A program made the translations under genes and the position numbers. This document shows, one piece after another, positions 1 through 13,485 of a stretch of 64,000 nucleotides of DNA (the stretch's first letter is position 1; every line of letters begins with the position of its first letter). The stretch spans positions 162,200,912 to 162,264,911 of the forward strand of contig CM036617.1 of assembly GCA_020746105.1 (NCBI GenBank), given 5' to 3'. The notes under the pieces were generated by a model. That model did no database searches, was not told where the DNA came from, and worked only from the letters and a program-made list of their open reading frames with translations. This DNA is from Trogon surrucura. Lineage: Eukaryota > Chordata > Aves > Trogoniformes > Trogonidae.

Positions 1-3000
1 TTGAAGTGCACTTTCAAAAGCTTACACGATTTTACACACACTTCTCCATTATATTTATAGATTGCCATGTCATCAATATAAAAATATTGCCCAAATGTTG
101 CTTGGTGTTAAATATATACCACATGCTGTACTATAACATGTGGCACATTCTGTGAATCTTGGGAAAACCATTCGCTCAACATATTTTTCCATCTGTCTTC
201 TAGAAACTTAAACTCTCCCAATCAGTTTCTCCCATTTCTTCTCCCATCTGCATCTTCACAGAGATTTTCAGATTTTTGGTATGGAAGCAAGAGAAAAATA
301 GAAAAAAGACATTCTAAAAGAGCCCCCAGTTAGATCAAGAGTTAAACTAAAAAAGACAGGGACTAGACAGAGCCTACGGTTCCTTTTTGATACAAGCTTC
401 CTGGAAGATGAGAAGCTGGGAGGCAACCTACAGGCTAACAAAATGTCCTACATCAGTGTCCAGGGACAGTAGCTACTTCCATGACCTCCCTGGATATTCT
501 CCCTGTAGAAGAACTGCAAGAAGCCACCAACTCTTCTGAATGAATAGACCTCGAGAGACAAGAAGACATCCATCTTTTAGCAACGTGCAGCTACTATGTT
601 GTGAGAAAGCATGGCCTCTCTAGGTTAGAAAACTCACATGGTGCTTTGAGAGAGCAGCTTGTCAGTGGCCCTGTGGGGTGGGTGAACCTCCTGGAACAGG
701 AAAAGTTCAGTGGGCAGAGGAAAGCATCCTCCCTGGACTTCAAAATGTCATGCACCCTGGACTGGGCAGATCTTTTTTAGCCGGAGCATGTCTGCTTGAG
801 TCTGCAAGCTCTGAAGAGTGGGAAAACACCTGCTGCTGAGCTGGCCAGTTTCTTCCCCACTCCTCCTATGTGAAAGGATTTGCTTCCTCATGCTGTGATA
901 GTACTGCAGCTTGCAGCGCAAAAAAAATATGCTTTGGGAAAAAAAAGCACTTTCAGGTCCTAGTCTATTTGGGATGGTGATTCAAAGGGCTGCCACCCTT
1001 TTATCAGAGTGCAGAGCACAGTAGAAGCACTGAATCAGCTGGAACCAACAGGAAAGTCGGTGTTAATTAAAGGAATGAATGGGCTTGTATGGAAGAATTG
1101 AAGCCCATAGGACCAAACACCACTCTACTGCAGAGATCATTCCCCACAGCAAGGCTTTGTTCACAGCTCTCAGCTCCTTTTTGCTTTGCTGCCAGTTTTG
1201 TCAACCCTCTCCACTTGCCAGGGCCATTGCTCCATGAAGGGCTCTCCCCATTTCAGATCTTGGGCATCTCCTGGTCCATCAGCTGTTGTCCGTACTGTGG
1301 TATCACAGTGGGTGTGCATACCACACTGCAAGTGGTATGGCCACCACTGTGGTAGGTCCCATGCAGACACACAAAAATAATGTGCTTTCTCCCTTGGATG
1401 ATCAGCCCCAATGGCAAAAGAGGCAGCTCCACAGGGAGACAGGAGATGAGAGCAGTCTGGTGTGTGATTAATTTATATCCTTAAAAGTCTGAAATGCTCC
1501 CAACGACATTAGTATTCCCCATGTAAGAGAGCTGTCTAGATTTTCAACATATCCCTGCCTTATTCCCACATCTACTGGAATTAATAGCTGAAGGCTTGTA
1601 AAGCCCAAAAGGCAAACACAGGACTGTGTTTAATCTAATGCAGAGGCTGAGATCATAGTTTGGGAGTCTCTAAGTGTTGTCAGAAGCAGAGACAGCCCCA
1701 ATTCTCATTTCTAATAAGACACTTTTATAATATCCTGAAAGCGTAAATGCATCTCAGAGTGGGTGCAGTGCCGGCCTCTTTGCACTATGGAAACATTGGT
1801 ATGAAGGGCCCTTCAGAGAAATGCAGACAAGTCAAAATGAAAATCCCATTCCTTACGTCTATCCCCAGTAGAGATGACACAGCCCAGGAGCTCTCAAAGG
1901 TAAATTAGACTCCAGACAGTTCACTCTGTGTGTGTGCGTGTAGACCAGTGGAAAAGGAAGTTGTGCATGCACTGGAAGGAGGATGAAGAATCCATCCAAG
2001 TGGTTTAAAAGCAGACATCAGCCCACGCTTGCTTTTTCATACCGCTTACTAGTCCATCCAACACACCCAGAAATTACTCCATTTCATTTCTCTGTTGAAG
2101 GGGTTGCTATGCCTAAGTTGGTGAGGGGTCCTTTGGGATGAAAATGTACCACCTCCCGCTTCCCGTATTTAATTTGTCACTGGGGAAGTTCTGGTGCCAA
2201 TTTTACCCAAGGAAGTGCTGGGGTAACAAGGACCAACATGCGGGAGATTCCCCCTTCCACCAGCCCTGGCTGAGCCCAATGCTGCTCCTGGTGCCCAGCT
2301 CCTTCCCCTGCACTGTCCTCAGTCAGGGCACGTCTTACAGGGCACTGAATTAGGAAAGGGCTTGCTAGAGGTTGCATGAGATACTCCACCTTTTTTTCTT
2401 CTAGCTCTGAAGAAAATGTGCTGAATAGGCTGATGGAGCTATTGCATACCACAGTAGAACTGGCACAGAAAACACACATGCAGTTTTTTAGATTTGTTAG
2501 TCGATAGTCTCTCCAGTAGCATATTTCACTGAGACTATCAAATCCCTCACCCCATCTTAAGTAGAGCTTTATTACAGTGAAATTAAATTGTGGAATTCAC
2601 ACTTGTTTTAAAAATTAGGCAAGTAAAGTAATGTCTGGCTTCAGTGATGTTGCTTCCTAACTTACTTGTAGCTACTTGTTTCAAGATATGTGGGCTAGCA
2701 GTCACAGAGGTCTCTATACTTACAGTTCCTCACTCCCTTTAATCGACAATAATGCTTCTCAAGCTCCTTTTTTGTTTGTTTTTAAAAAAAAAAATTGCCT
2801 GTGGTGAGTGGTAAGTAGAGCTTCAAGGATTGTTGTACCTTATGATTAGGGGATTTATCTTCCAGGTAAAAGAACCGCAATTCTCCCCTGGTGCAGTTCA
2901 AATCAGCTGGCACAGGATCTAAAAGAATGCTTTAACTCCAGGGTGACAGAAAGGATCAGGGGATCTGCAGAGAAAGAGCTTTGGTTTAAATGTGCAACAG

Positions 3001-5682
3001 GATGTCACTACTTTGAAGAAAGGAGACCTGCCACAAAATGATGGAATTTAATAGGCTTATAGATTTTTAGATAGCTTATCAGTTAACATAAATTCAAACT
3101 GGAGAGAATATCCTAGTGGTTGCTTTATTATTATTAATATTATTACTACTACTACTATGACTATTACTATTTTGTTGCTGTTGCTGTTATATTTATTATT
3201 TTATTGATTTTAAGTATTCACTAACTTTCAACTAAACTACCACACTTGGTTGCTTTTGCTTGGAAGAGGAGTGTGAAGAAGGCAGGAGTCCCACAGAAGG
3301 GGAAACCCAAGCATGCCTGTTAGCAACATACTGTCATGTTTCCTTCCTTTAACTTGCTAGTGGGATTTCCAAGGACTTTGGGTATTCAAAAAACATGATG
3401 AGTATTATATCTCACATTCTGACTTGTGACTGAACATTTAGCTTAATAGTTAACAGAGGCCTACCAAGTGATGGAAAAAAAAGATATCATCAGCAGCAGG
3501 GTTGGTGTACATTGTGAATTGAAGGTGTCCAGTGTGGCATCACCTTGAGGTTGGCCAGGCGAGACATGACTGTACATGGGATGGGAGGGCTTGGAGGGTG
3601 TGGGAATCAAGCTGCACCCGTGTGGATGGGTCTCCACACAGCTCAGTAGCAGTATGCTTCGTAATTTACCTCCTAAAGTGAAGAAGAGTTTTTATTTCTG
3701 TAACTTCTAAAGTGTTGGTAGGAGTGTCTGTGGAGGTTGGCTGGTCTGAGCTCTTAAACTCACTCAGCTGAGCAGGACAGGGGCACATCAGGCGATAAAC
3801 AAATATCTAGTGCTTGGGTTTGTTATAGGACTGTAACAAACCACGGACAACACATACCATATGAATTTGGTATCCAGACAAGTGTGTATTTGCCAAATCC
3901 ACTTCCCACCACACAAAAGCATGTGTCCTTAAGCATGCATAGATGAAAACAAAAGAACTGAACTAATGCCACTGTTAAAAACATGCACTTCCATATATAA
4001 ATATCTACACAAAAAGGGTAGTTCTAATACCTGTGTATTTACTGCGAGCAGCAACGTGAAACACCATGCCCCAGACACTTGTGAAATAAATTTTGTCTTC
4101 AGTTTCAGTTTAATAGCTCAAGATCTTTCTGCCAGATGTATGAATGGCTTTGGGAGGAAAGGCACGGGAAGGAAAATGAAGATGTGATCAACCTAGGAAA
4201 TAGTTCTTGGGAAGCCATCCAGCATCGTGAGCAGGCGAATGCAAGAGCACATTAGCCCGGCACACTGTCTGATGGATGGTCGAGCGGCTGGTTCATGGGA
4301 CATTCGCTTTGTTTCACTGAGGAACAGACATTTGTGGGATGAGAGAAAGCAAATGGATGTAACAGACTCAACCTTAAAAGTTTTTAGCAGAGGCTTGTGA
4401 AATGGTACAAAAGAACTTGTGGATGTATTAAGTGCTGTCAAGACCTGAAATGAATTAATGGACCACCATCAGAGCTAATTGACAGTGACAAGTGTTGCTT
4501 TGCACTGTTTGGACTGGAAATGACATCTTGAGAAATTAAACTGAGGGCAGCACACTCAGAATCAGTGTTTTTCAGCTGTTCTAATAATCCCTTTCAAAAA
4601 TATCCTTGCATGCTGCATTATCTGTCTCAGTTTCTGAACCAGAAGCAAACAGACATAAGCGTTAATTAAACTTGTGAACAATATTAAACTCGGAAACACT
4701 GTATACACCAAAAAAGCACAAAAGAATTGTACGAAAACAAGTAGGGAGGCTAGGAAAATGGATTTAGAATAGCAATGAGATTTCAATACAAACAAAGAAA
4801 TGTTGTTGTATCAAAGATGAAATGTAGAGGTAGTGTTGTAATGACAGAAACTCATAAAAATGTAGGCTTGGGAATAAAAGAGTGAAAAGTAATATCAGGG
4901 CTATGTATACAGGCGTTTTACTGTCATACACAGATGTGACACCTTACACTGCTCTTTATATAGCACCAGTAAGAATGCTCCTAACATTGCAGGCACTCTG
5001 GTGTCAGAAAGATGGGAAGCAATCCTTTTCGAAAGTGAATTGGATGCGTGACTAGGGAAGCATTGCTCAGGGAGAGTCTGCTTGCACTGACTGCAATTAC
5101 AAAATAATACTAGTAGGGACAGAAATCCCCATCAGAGATATGGTATTACCTCCAAGATATACCACAGAACAAGGCCAGAGCACTGGTAATCTCTGGCAAA
5201 AAAAAATAAATTGCGATAATTCAGGAGCAAATCAAGCTGTTGAGTGTTGGGATCACGGAAAGGCTTTATGGCTAATGAAAGGGTAGTCCAGCAGGATCAG
5301 GACTTCACATAGGTAGGCTAATGAATGCAAGCCACTGTGTGCAATGAAGGTTAGCTGACACAGAAGGAGAGAAAAATCAAGGGAAAGGAAGATCCATTGT
5401 CGCTTTTGCTGGGAGGCCTGAGGCTAAAAAGAACCGAAAAGGATGCATCTGTGGTTGCATGAAGGCTCTAGGCTGGAAACAACAACTGTATGGCATAACG
5501 TGCAACTGAGCACTGATACAAAACCACCAGAGCCAGGTCAGTCTTTCCACCACTTCCAGGAAACCTTGAGGTCGTCAAGACCACACTGCCCTAGTTCAGA
5601 TACCAGTCAGACTCTGAGGTCATCATCCTGCCCCAACATTGCTCCAGAAGCCCGATTTTCAAGACAAGCTGGTGCTCCTCAC
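1..5682 (-). other. SYN3: SYN3 intron 3, partial (noncoding)
   Basis: This begins at the exon 3 donor and runs out of the window. I see no convincing exon, RNA gene or CR1 copy in it. It contains short poly-T/poly-A tracts and the trinucleotide-rich stretch near 3.1 kb. The open frames of 60-100 codons here have no recognisable domains and overlap one another on both strands. The TIMP gene nested in a later synapsin intron in mammals is not present here. Confidence 0.75.
3125..3205. repeat. Imperfect trinucleotide-rich tract (TTA/ACT/TGC)
   Basis: A run of ATT/TTA units passes into ACT units and then into GTTGCTGTTGCTG, followed by more ATT-rich sequence. It is low-complexity intronic DNA with several interrupted triplet motifs. 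Confidence 0.7.
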
Positions 5683-5774
5683 CTTACCACCTTGGTGCCG
5701 TTCCTCATGACCTGCATGTCCACCATGCAGCCACCCATGACGTAAGCAGCCAGGTTCAGCTCGGAGAACTCAGC
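5683..5774 (-). CDS. SYN3: Synapsin III, third coding exon
   Basis: The exon encodes 30 codons plus two bases, starting [12 protein letters not shown] and ending NGTKVV, a highly conserved part of synapsin domain C. The acceptor is CTCCAG at 5780-5775, behind a pyrimidine-rich tract. The donor used here is AAG|GTGAGG with its GT at 5682-5681. This leaves a phase-2 end (AG-), compatible with the KVVRSF or KVVSRSF reading known from other synapsins. A second possible donor, GTG|GTAAGG, lies five bases earlier and would end the exon at 5688 in phase 0. Open frame beyond the exon on either side is intronic read-through. Later exons are outside the window. Confidence 0.93.
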
Positions 5775-6762
5775 CTGGAGCGGAGCAAGAGAACAGAGCG
5801 TTACTGAAGGGCAGCGGAGACATAAACACACAGACACAGATAGAGAATTGTCTTCTGCTGGAATGTGCCTGCTTTTTTTATTTTTTTTTTTTCCCATGAG
5901 GCAATGAGAGATCCAGTTACAGCTGATTTGTCCTGAAGAGACTGCAGAAGCATTTATGGCTCCCACACTTGGGGTGTACAAGTATACAGAATTAGGCTTA
6001 TTGCACTAATAAATGCTGAAGGAATTCAGAATGAGCAAGAGAAAAAAAGCATACAGGAAAGAATAATAATAATGAAAAGAAGTAAGGTCATTTGAATGCA
6101 AAGTCCAAGTTTCCACTTGGAAACATCCATTTAGAATTATGTCTGAGATAGTTGTCGTGCCACTGGTGAGCTATAACCCTAATACAAAAGATTTAAACCT
6201 AAATAGCTAAATAGCTAAAAAGTCTCATTATGCTGCAGGAAGGTGATAAGCAGAGAAACTCAATTGATGCTGTCTACTTATTAAGATTTTAACTATTAAA
6301 GCATTAGTAAAGCTGGGTAGGCTATTAAAAGTACTGCTCAATTATTAAAACACTTTATAATCTAAAAGAGGTGAGACTTACAAGGTGCGAAAGGTTGGCA
6401 AGGACTGTTTAAGCTATGAGGAGTAAAAGGCAATGAACGTGGGGGCGATTACGACTGCAGTGGGTGTCAGTGAAGGTTAAGACACAAATCAGAGCGATTA
6501 ACGGGGAGAGAGGTGTGCTAATCCTCCTGCGTGGCCACTGGCTCTGCTACCTCTCAGACAGGAGTGCCAGTGAGACCCGGTGGTCTCAGATCACTCCCAG
6601 CAGGAGGATGATGACAGAATTAGATGATCAGTACTCACCTTGGGCTCCAAATCCTAACTCTGTTCTTTAGGAGCAAATGAGTAGACCTTAGGTATGCAAG
6701 TCCTTCCTTTCTAGAACAGTGCAAACATACCTGTGCATATTAATGTCTCCAAATATAAACAT

Positions 6763-6960
6763 AAATGTATTCTATCTAATCTATCTATATAGTTCTATAT
6801 AGAACTCTATATAGAATATATGTTCTATGTATTTTTTATATTCTATATAATCAGAAGAATATAAAGTATAGAATATACAATTATAATACATATAATATAT
6901 TAATAATATATAATATTTAATTATAGTCTAGAAGAATATAAAGACAAATAAATGTAAATA
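6763..6960. repeat. AT-rich low-complexity block with palindrome
   Basis: About 200 bp of almost pure A/T dinucleotide and TCTA-like sequence. It includes a perfect 16-bp palindrome, AGTTCTATATAGAACT, at 6791-6806. A motif, AGAAGAATATAAAG, occurs twice about 80 bp apart, after ATC and after TCT. Confidence 0.75.
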
Positions 6961-7560
6961 ATCAGATTTTATTGTTTCAAATAAATTCTTCAATCTTCTC
7001 CCTTTGAACAGCTTTTTTTCCCACTTCCTGTGGTGTTTCTTTCAAACTTAGTGTGATGGAGACTGGGCAGTGGTGAAATAATCTAACCTGGTGGCTACCT
7101 GATATCACAGCACTTGATAGTGTTGCTAATGCTTGTGTTTTTATTGAGCTCCTTGTACCATTTAATGTTCTTCTGATACTTCTACTAGCTAGAACCAAAA
7201 GATAGTGCCAGGAACAACTTTTATACAGAAAAAACCCCCCAAATTTAAAAAAACATGTTTTGTCCTTATGAATGCATGGAAAAAACTTGTCAATGGAGAA
7301 CTAGTGCACCTGTAAAGGCTCAGAGGCCAGATGACAAATGAAAAAAATCACTTGCAACTTTCTTTTTTTAAAATCCACATAATTTTAAAGCAATGACCAT
7401 GGACTGGTGATCCGATGATGTAATGAGATTTCATGTCTGCGGCCCTGTGTAAACTTTTCAGAGCAACACCCTTACATGATCTTACATCATTGTAACTCCC
7501 AATTACAATGAAAGGAGGGGGAAAACTGCAGTTGGCAAGAAATAAATTCTACTTCAAATA

Positions 7561-7578
7561 CACACACACACACACACA
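7561..7578. repeat. (CA)9 microsatellite
   Basis: Nine uninterrupted CA dinucleotides in SYN3 intron 2. Confidence 0.9.
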
Positions 7579-9662
7579 GAGGGAATGGCAGTGGTTCGGG
7601 TGACTGGCTGGGCTTTGCTTATGAGATCACACAGTGTTGCCTTGGCCACAGCCACACTTCTTCAGTGATCACATTGGATCAGAGATAAGAAAACAGGCAC
7701 CTCTAAATGGCACCTGCATTTTATACATTCAAAAACCTCTGTGGATATCGGGAGGAGCGGAGTCCACCTTGGACAAAATCTACAAGAGCAGATGCTCTGG
7801 GTACTGTCAGTGAGGTCCTCAAGTTGCTGGAGGTGAACTTGTCAGCTTACATGGGGTCTTGAGAGGCTCTATTGGCTGGGGAGATGAAAGGATGGTTTCC
7901 CCACTTCTGTGTCTGCACATGCCTCAGAGATGTCCCCTTCTGAAAGCAGACTGTCACTGAGCTGGACCTTCAGCTTTGCAGCTGAGGGATGCGTCATCTA
8001 ATGTGAACACCAGCACACGAGAAGGAAGCTTTAGGTCTGAGTTCTCATGTTTTTTTATGCTTGTCTTCCATATTTTTTTTTCCATACAGGTTTTGTACTA
8101 AAGATCTTAACACTTTGCTTTGCTGGGGGTGAAAATTTGCAATCTTCATTTGACGGCTGGCACTTACAATCTAACTAAACTGGTCTGACAGGCGTTGCCC
8201 CAAGGCAGTCAGACCAAACAAAGCCCTGCTTAGATACCTGATGTCCAAATAGGCCTGGGAATCCCCTGAGCTGGTAAATACTTCATACCAAACTGCCAGG
8301 ACCAATTTCAAGCCTACTAATGTCAAGAGGAAGAAGAAAAGAAGAAATTCCCTTTGGCAACCATTGTCCAGGGCACCCTGGCAAGGAGCGAGGAGTGGAG
8401 AGAGGGCCTGGGGGACTCAGCTACCTCACCCCCAAAATATCCAGACACACAATCACAGCTGAGGGACAATCCTAATATTTTCCTGGCCTTCACTCCTGCT
8501 TTAACAGACTTAAGTTAAGGACCATTGCTGCTTTCATGCAGCTGCTTTGTCCCACCACACAGGCCACTGCTTGCTGGCATTTAGAAGAAGGCTGAAAACT
8601 TCAGTCAGCAGAAATTGTTTCCTGTTGATTTTCCAGTGCTCCCTGTATTTTTAACTTTGTGGGTTTTGTAGCCTGATGACTTCCCTTGGCCGGGATTTCA
8701 AGTCTGAGATCATCTCTAGCTTGAGTTTACCTTGTAGACAAAGAGGTCTTTGAAAGCAGCCCATGCAGATAGAGTGACAGGTAACTGTGCATAACACAGG
8801 AGAGCCCAGCTCACCCTGGCCTCGCAGAATCATTTGCCTATTGGAAGAAGGCATTACATTAGCCTGATGGTGTTCTCTACTTGCTTTGCGGTGATGCTGG
8901 TGACTGCAAAACTATTCAGAGCAAGAGTGATCCTTGTGTGACAAACATGACACAAACCGTCTTGAAGAATAATGTAATACAGGCTGCGGGAGGAGAAATA
9001 TTTTATACCTCTGTGAGGCCCAGATCTGGGAGGATGCCCACAGATATTTCTGTTAAAAATGCCTCTCTTTCCTAAGGCAAGATAAGCTCTATTTCTGCTG
9101 TTCCTTGCAGATACTACGCAGCCTTCTTATACCTTCCACAAATGCGGAACCTCCTCAGAAAATCTGTGCCTTAATGACCTTAGAAAGTTTTCCCAATGCC
9201 CACCCTAAACCTCTCTCCTTACTTTTGAAGCCTGTAATTCCTCCAACAGAACCTGAAGACTTACTGCTTGAAGACTACTCTCTTCCTTTTCTTCCCTAGA
9301 CAAAACCAACCTCAATCTTTTAAGATTTTCTTGTAGGTGATGTGTTTAAGCATGGTGATCAGTGTTGTTGCTGTTACTGAGATCCTCTCTGACAGGTTGG
9401 CAAATTCCTTGAGTTGTTATGGCCCAAACTCACCACGATCCTTCACCAGAGACCTGACCATCGTTGAGTAAGACCTATGGCCAGTCACCTTATGTATAAT
9501 ACTGCTGTCTCTGTGTTCCAGTATGTATTTGTCATATGTGCAACAATGTGCCTATTTTTAACTCCTATTCTGACTGAGATCTGCTCTGATCCTTGCTTTC
9601 TCTAGGCTACTGACTTGTATTCAGTTCCCTGTCTTGTGCATCTGCCACTGATGATTGATGTG

Positions 9663-10000
9663 TAAGGAGGAGATTAGCCAAAGTCTATAAAACCCTGATG
9701 GGAAATAGCAAAGAAGATGGAGCCATACTCTTCCCGCTGGCAGCCAGGGAAAGGACAAGGGGCAATGGACACAAAATTAAACACACTATATTCCACGTAA
9801 ACACAAAAACATTCCCTTTGTATTGCTATGATGGTCAAAGACTCGTACAGACTGCCCAAAGAGTCTGTGGGGTCTCCATTCCTGAAGACACTAAAACATT
9901 TATTGGCCGTGGTCTTCGGCAGCCTGCTCTAAGTGACCTTGATCAGAGCAGAATATTGGACTACAAGACGTCTGGATGTGCCTTTCAGCCTTAACTACCC
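9663..10000 (+). mobile_element. Old degraded CR1 LINE fragment (3' region)
   Basis: The order of motifs follows the CR1 3' region: GTCTATAAAACCCTGATGGG, AAAGAAGATGGAGCCA, GGACAAGGGGCAATGG, CAGACTGCCCAAAGAG, then TGGGGTCTCCATTCCTGAAG. Many substitutions and the loss of the ATTCTRTG tail point to an old copy. It carries broken open frames only. It lies antisense to SYN3 in intron 2. Confidence 0.7.
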
Positions 10001-12654
10001 CGTGATAAGTCTGGTATCTGGCAGATATCCTTATTAAACTTCTCATGGTATATGTCCTTATTAAACTTCTCCCTGCATGTCAAAGGGAAACAGCATGAAA
10101 GCATTTCAGTTTTCTCCTTAAGTAGATGCTGTGGGTCAGTTCACTGTGGTACAGGAATGTAGGAATAAGGATGCAAGACAAATGTTTGGATTTGTGTCTT
10201 GTGGGCATGGTGGCTGTTCTTTCTTTATTTATTTTTAAGCAAGCAGGGTTAGTGTGTCCACGTAGCAACAAGCACATTGGGTTTTTCTGAGTGACTGAAC
10301 TTTCTAAGCTCATCTGTACAAAACCTAACTAAAAGTTTCTCAGATTGGCTACTGCTTAAAAGGGAAACACAAGATTATATTAAACTTCTGTGTGAATATT
10401 TGTGTGTATAGCTTCATTTGCATATATATATCTCGCACATACACAAAAATAGCGGAGGGGGTTTTAACACTGCCGGGAAATCTTTGCATTTTCCTCAGTG
10501 CAACATATAACAGTATAACATACACTGGCTTTTGGTGGGGGTTTATTCCATCACATAAATCACAGTATAGTGCTACCACTATAGTATGCAGCTTTCCACA
10601 AGACAATGAAGAGTATCTACATCAGGAACATAAGCATAAGTTTGGTAGTTACTCTGACCTGTTCCTCTCACCCACATGGGTATGGAGGAAGGTGGGTTGA
10701 CTCATGGCACTGGCTCGTTGCATGGCTGGAGCTCTCCAGTCTTCATTGTCTCCTCTGTCCCTGCCCTACCCACTGACTGTGTGCTGACCAAGGCTGTCCA
10801 CTTTCCCAGTCTTGGTCTTTAAACTCAGCAATTATCACTACATGTCTGCTTTTCTCCCCCTGCCCTGTGACACAAAATGCAATCAGAATAACAGGCTCGT
10901 CTATGTCGTGGCTTTAATCACTTGGGATGAGGAATTACTACTGTCTAATCAAATCCCGTACATTCCTCAGAGGATTTTTTGCTTTAGTTTTTTATGAATC
11001 TTCCAATAAGTACAAGGAAAGAAAGACTTTGGCAGACACCAGACTGCATTCGTGTAACAGCACATTTCACTACAACCATTACAAGCATTTCATGGGGGAA
11101 GCAAGCAATCCCTACGTCCTGCACAGGCAGAAAGGCAAACATACCATGCGGGGGAGGGCTGGGGCTGTGCATGCTTGGTGTGTACATGCATGCAGAATTA
11201 GAGATTTACACACCCCAATTCCCTGTGTCTCTTTCCTGAGACATTTTCCCTCGAGGAGGCACCCTGCCCCCAGTACTGGGGTTGCTCTCTGGGAGAAAAG
11301 AATGGAGAGGGTCCAGCTGGAGGTGAGGTGCTGGTGTGTGGCTCCAAGGGGAGCTTCCACAACTGCTCTTTACAAGTCCTGAAGCTAGGATGCATGCTCT
11401 GACGCTACAGACAACACTGATGCTGAGGGTCCACATGTCTTGACCTGTGTGGTGCACCAGTTATGATGGTATTTGGAATTGTGTCTTAAATTTTCTTTTC
11501 AGAAGTTGTGTCACTGCTGAGGATTGGAGTTCTGGCAAAAGCACATTTCTAAACCTTTTGATCCCAGGAAACAACTCAAAAATGTGAACTCCATAAGCAT
11601 CCAAAAGGCAATGGAATTAAAAAAAAAAAAAAGATACTATTTATTTAAGAAATTTGTGATTTTTGAGTCATTCTTCCTATTTCTCCAGGTCTCTTTTTTT
11701 TCACGGTTTCTTAACGCTTCTATGTGGCAAAGCTATGAGAAATGCTGTTACTGTTCTTGAACTGCTTTCTGGGTTTCAGTTGGAAAAAAACCACCGCTAA
11801 ACATAATGAATAAAAATTATACAGTTATTTGATGACAGGCTAATTTTCCTCTCATCACACACTGGCCTATCAGACTTTACCTTTTGAAAGGACCACTTTA
11901 TGCCGCACATGAAAATATCTCTTTAGGACGGAAGTACAATGGAGCTGGAATTCATGATTTGTATTACAATTATCTTTTGTGAGCGCCAAGTACAACTTTT
12001 TTTCCTGACAATGCTGCCAATGGAGTCATAATCTATACCACAAGACTTTTCCAGAAGCATGTACATAGGAGTTCACTGAATAATCATTCCCTGAAAATAA
12101 ATCAGGCAGTGGGAACAAGTGAATGAGCTGTGTGAGAAGAATGTGTGTCAGACGGACAGACGGACCCACCTTGTCACAGCAGGAAATGATGGGAAGGAGA
12201 TGGGTGGACAAACAACTGGAATAAAAATTTGGATGAACCTTTTGGCCTCGTCACTCCTGCTTCACCCTTTTCTCCCCTCTCCACCACCAATTAGCCACTG
12301 CCACGAAAGATATCTCCAAATATGTTAAAAAGCTTTTGGGAAATACCTGAAGGAAAGGTACCCCAAAGGTGGCAGACTCTCTCTAAGAAATGCTGCCTGC
12401 TCTTGTGTGCAAGGTCTGTGCTATCCTCTCTCCCCCCTTGGTTCTCATCAGCCAATGCAGGGCACAGGACTGGAAAAGGGGTCTAATCCCTTGCCACTGC
12501 AGGCACCATATTATGAAATCTTTTCTTAAACCAGTGTGTTTAGCAAAAGCAACTGTGTATCCTTTAGCCTGTTTTGGCAGGATAAACAAATTCATATCTT
12601 TAAACCTCCTCTTGTTAGTCTGATCTCTGTGGTCATCCCAGTGACTCAGTTCTA

Positions 12655-13485
12655 CACATCTCATGAAGTTCAGTAAGGACAAGTGTAGAGTCCTGCATCT
12701 GTGGAGGAACAACACCAGGCACCAGTACAGATTAGAGGTTGCCCTGCTGGAAAGCAGCCCCATGGAGAAAGACCTTGGAGTCCTAGAGGACAGTGAGTGT
12801 CCATGGGACAGCAGTGTGCCCTTGCGGCTGAGAGGGACAATGGGATCCTGGGGTGCATTAAGAAAAGTGTGTCCAGAAGGTCTAGGGAGGTTCTCCTCCC
12901 CTTCTTCTCTGCCCTGGTGAGACCACACCGGGAATACTGTCTCCAGTTCTGGGCTCCTCAATTCAAGAGAGACAAGGACCTGCTGGAGAGAGTCCAACGG
13001 AGAGCTACGAGGATGATTAAGGGATTTGAACATCTCTCCTATGAAGACAGGCTGAGAGAACTGGGGCTGTTTAATCTTGAAAAGGGAAGGCTGAGAGAGG
13101 ATCTTATTAATGTATACAGATATCTGAGGGGTGGATGTCAAGAGGAAGGTGCCAGTCTCTTTTCGTAGATGCCCAGTAGCAGGACAAGGAACAAGGGGTG
13201 TAAGCTAGAACATAGGAAGTTCCATCTCAATGTGAGGAGAAACTTTACTGTGGGGGTGCCAGAGCACTGGCACAGGCTGCCCAGAGAGGTTGCAGAGTCT
13301 CCTTCTCTGGAGACTTTCAAAACCCACCTGGATGCATTCCTGTGTGGCTGCCCTAGGTGATCCTGCTCTGGCAGGGGTGTTGGACTAGGTGGTTTCTAGA
13401 GGTCCCTTCCAATCCCTAACATTCTACGATTCTGTGATTCTATGATTCTATGATTCTAAGATTCTATGATTCTGTGATCCTATCA
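12655..13485 (+). mobile_element. CR1 LINE, 5'-truncated, with 3' ATTCTRTG tail
   Basis: The copy starts at the CR1 ORF2 position MKFSKDKCRVLHL and continues through the C-terminal part ([43 protein letters not shown]) and the [20 protein letters not shown] segment. It ends in repeated ATTCTATGATTC units. The frame is broken. The 252-codon open frame on the opposite strand is an antisense shadow. Truncation at the 5' end is typical of CR1 retrotransposition. Confidence 0.93.
12797..13168 (+). pseudogene. CR1 ORF2 C-terminal remnant
   Basis: An open stretch of 123 codons encodes the CR1 ORF2 region after the polymerase core: SRRSREVLLPFFSALVRPHR, then the [13 protein letters not shown] and [20 protein letters not shown] motifs. 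It lacks the catalytic FADD core and any complete ORF2, so it cannot be a working enzyme. Confidence 0.85.

Noticed and set aside
1270..1360. Possible inverted repeat around CACTGTGGTA/TACCACACTG
   Set aside because: The arms are short and imperfect, with no context for a hairpin RNA.
5679..5981. 100-codon minus-strand frame as a full exon
   Set aside because: Only 5683-5774 is exon. The rest is read-through into intron 2 behind the CTCCAG acceptor.
12383..13141. 252-codon minus-strand open frame, one of the longest in the window
   Set aside because: It lies antisense to a CR1 copy over most of its length; the frame is a by-product of CR1 composition.
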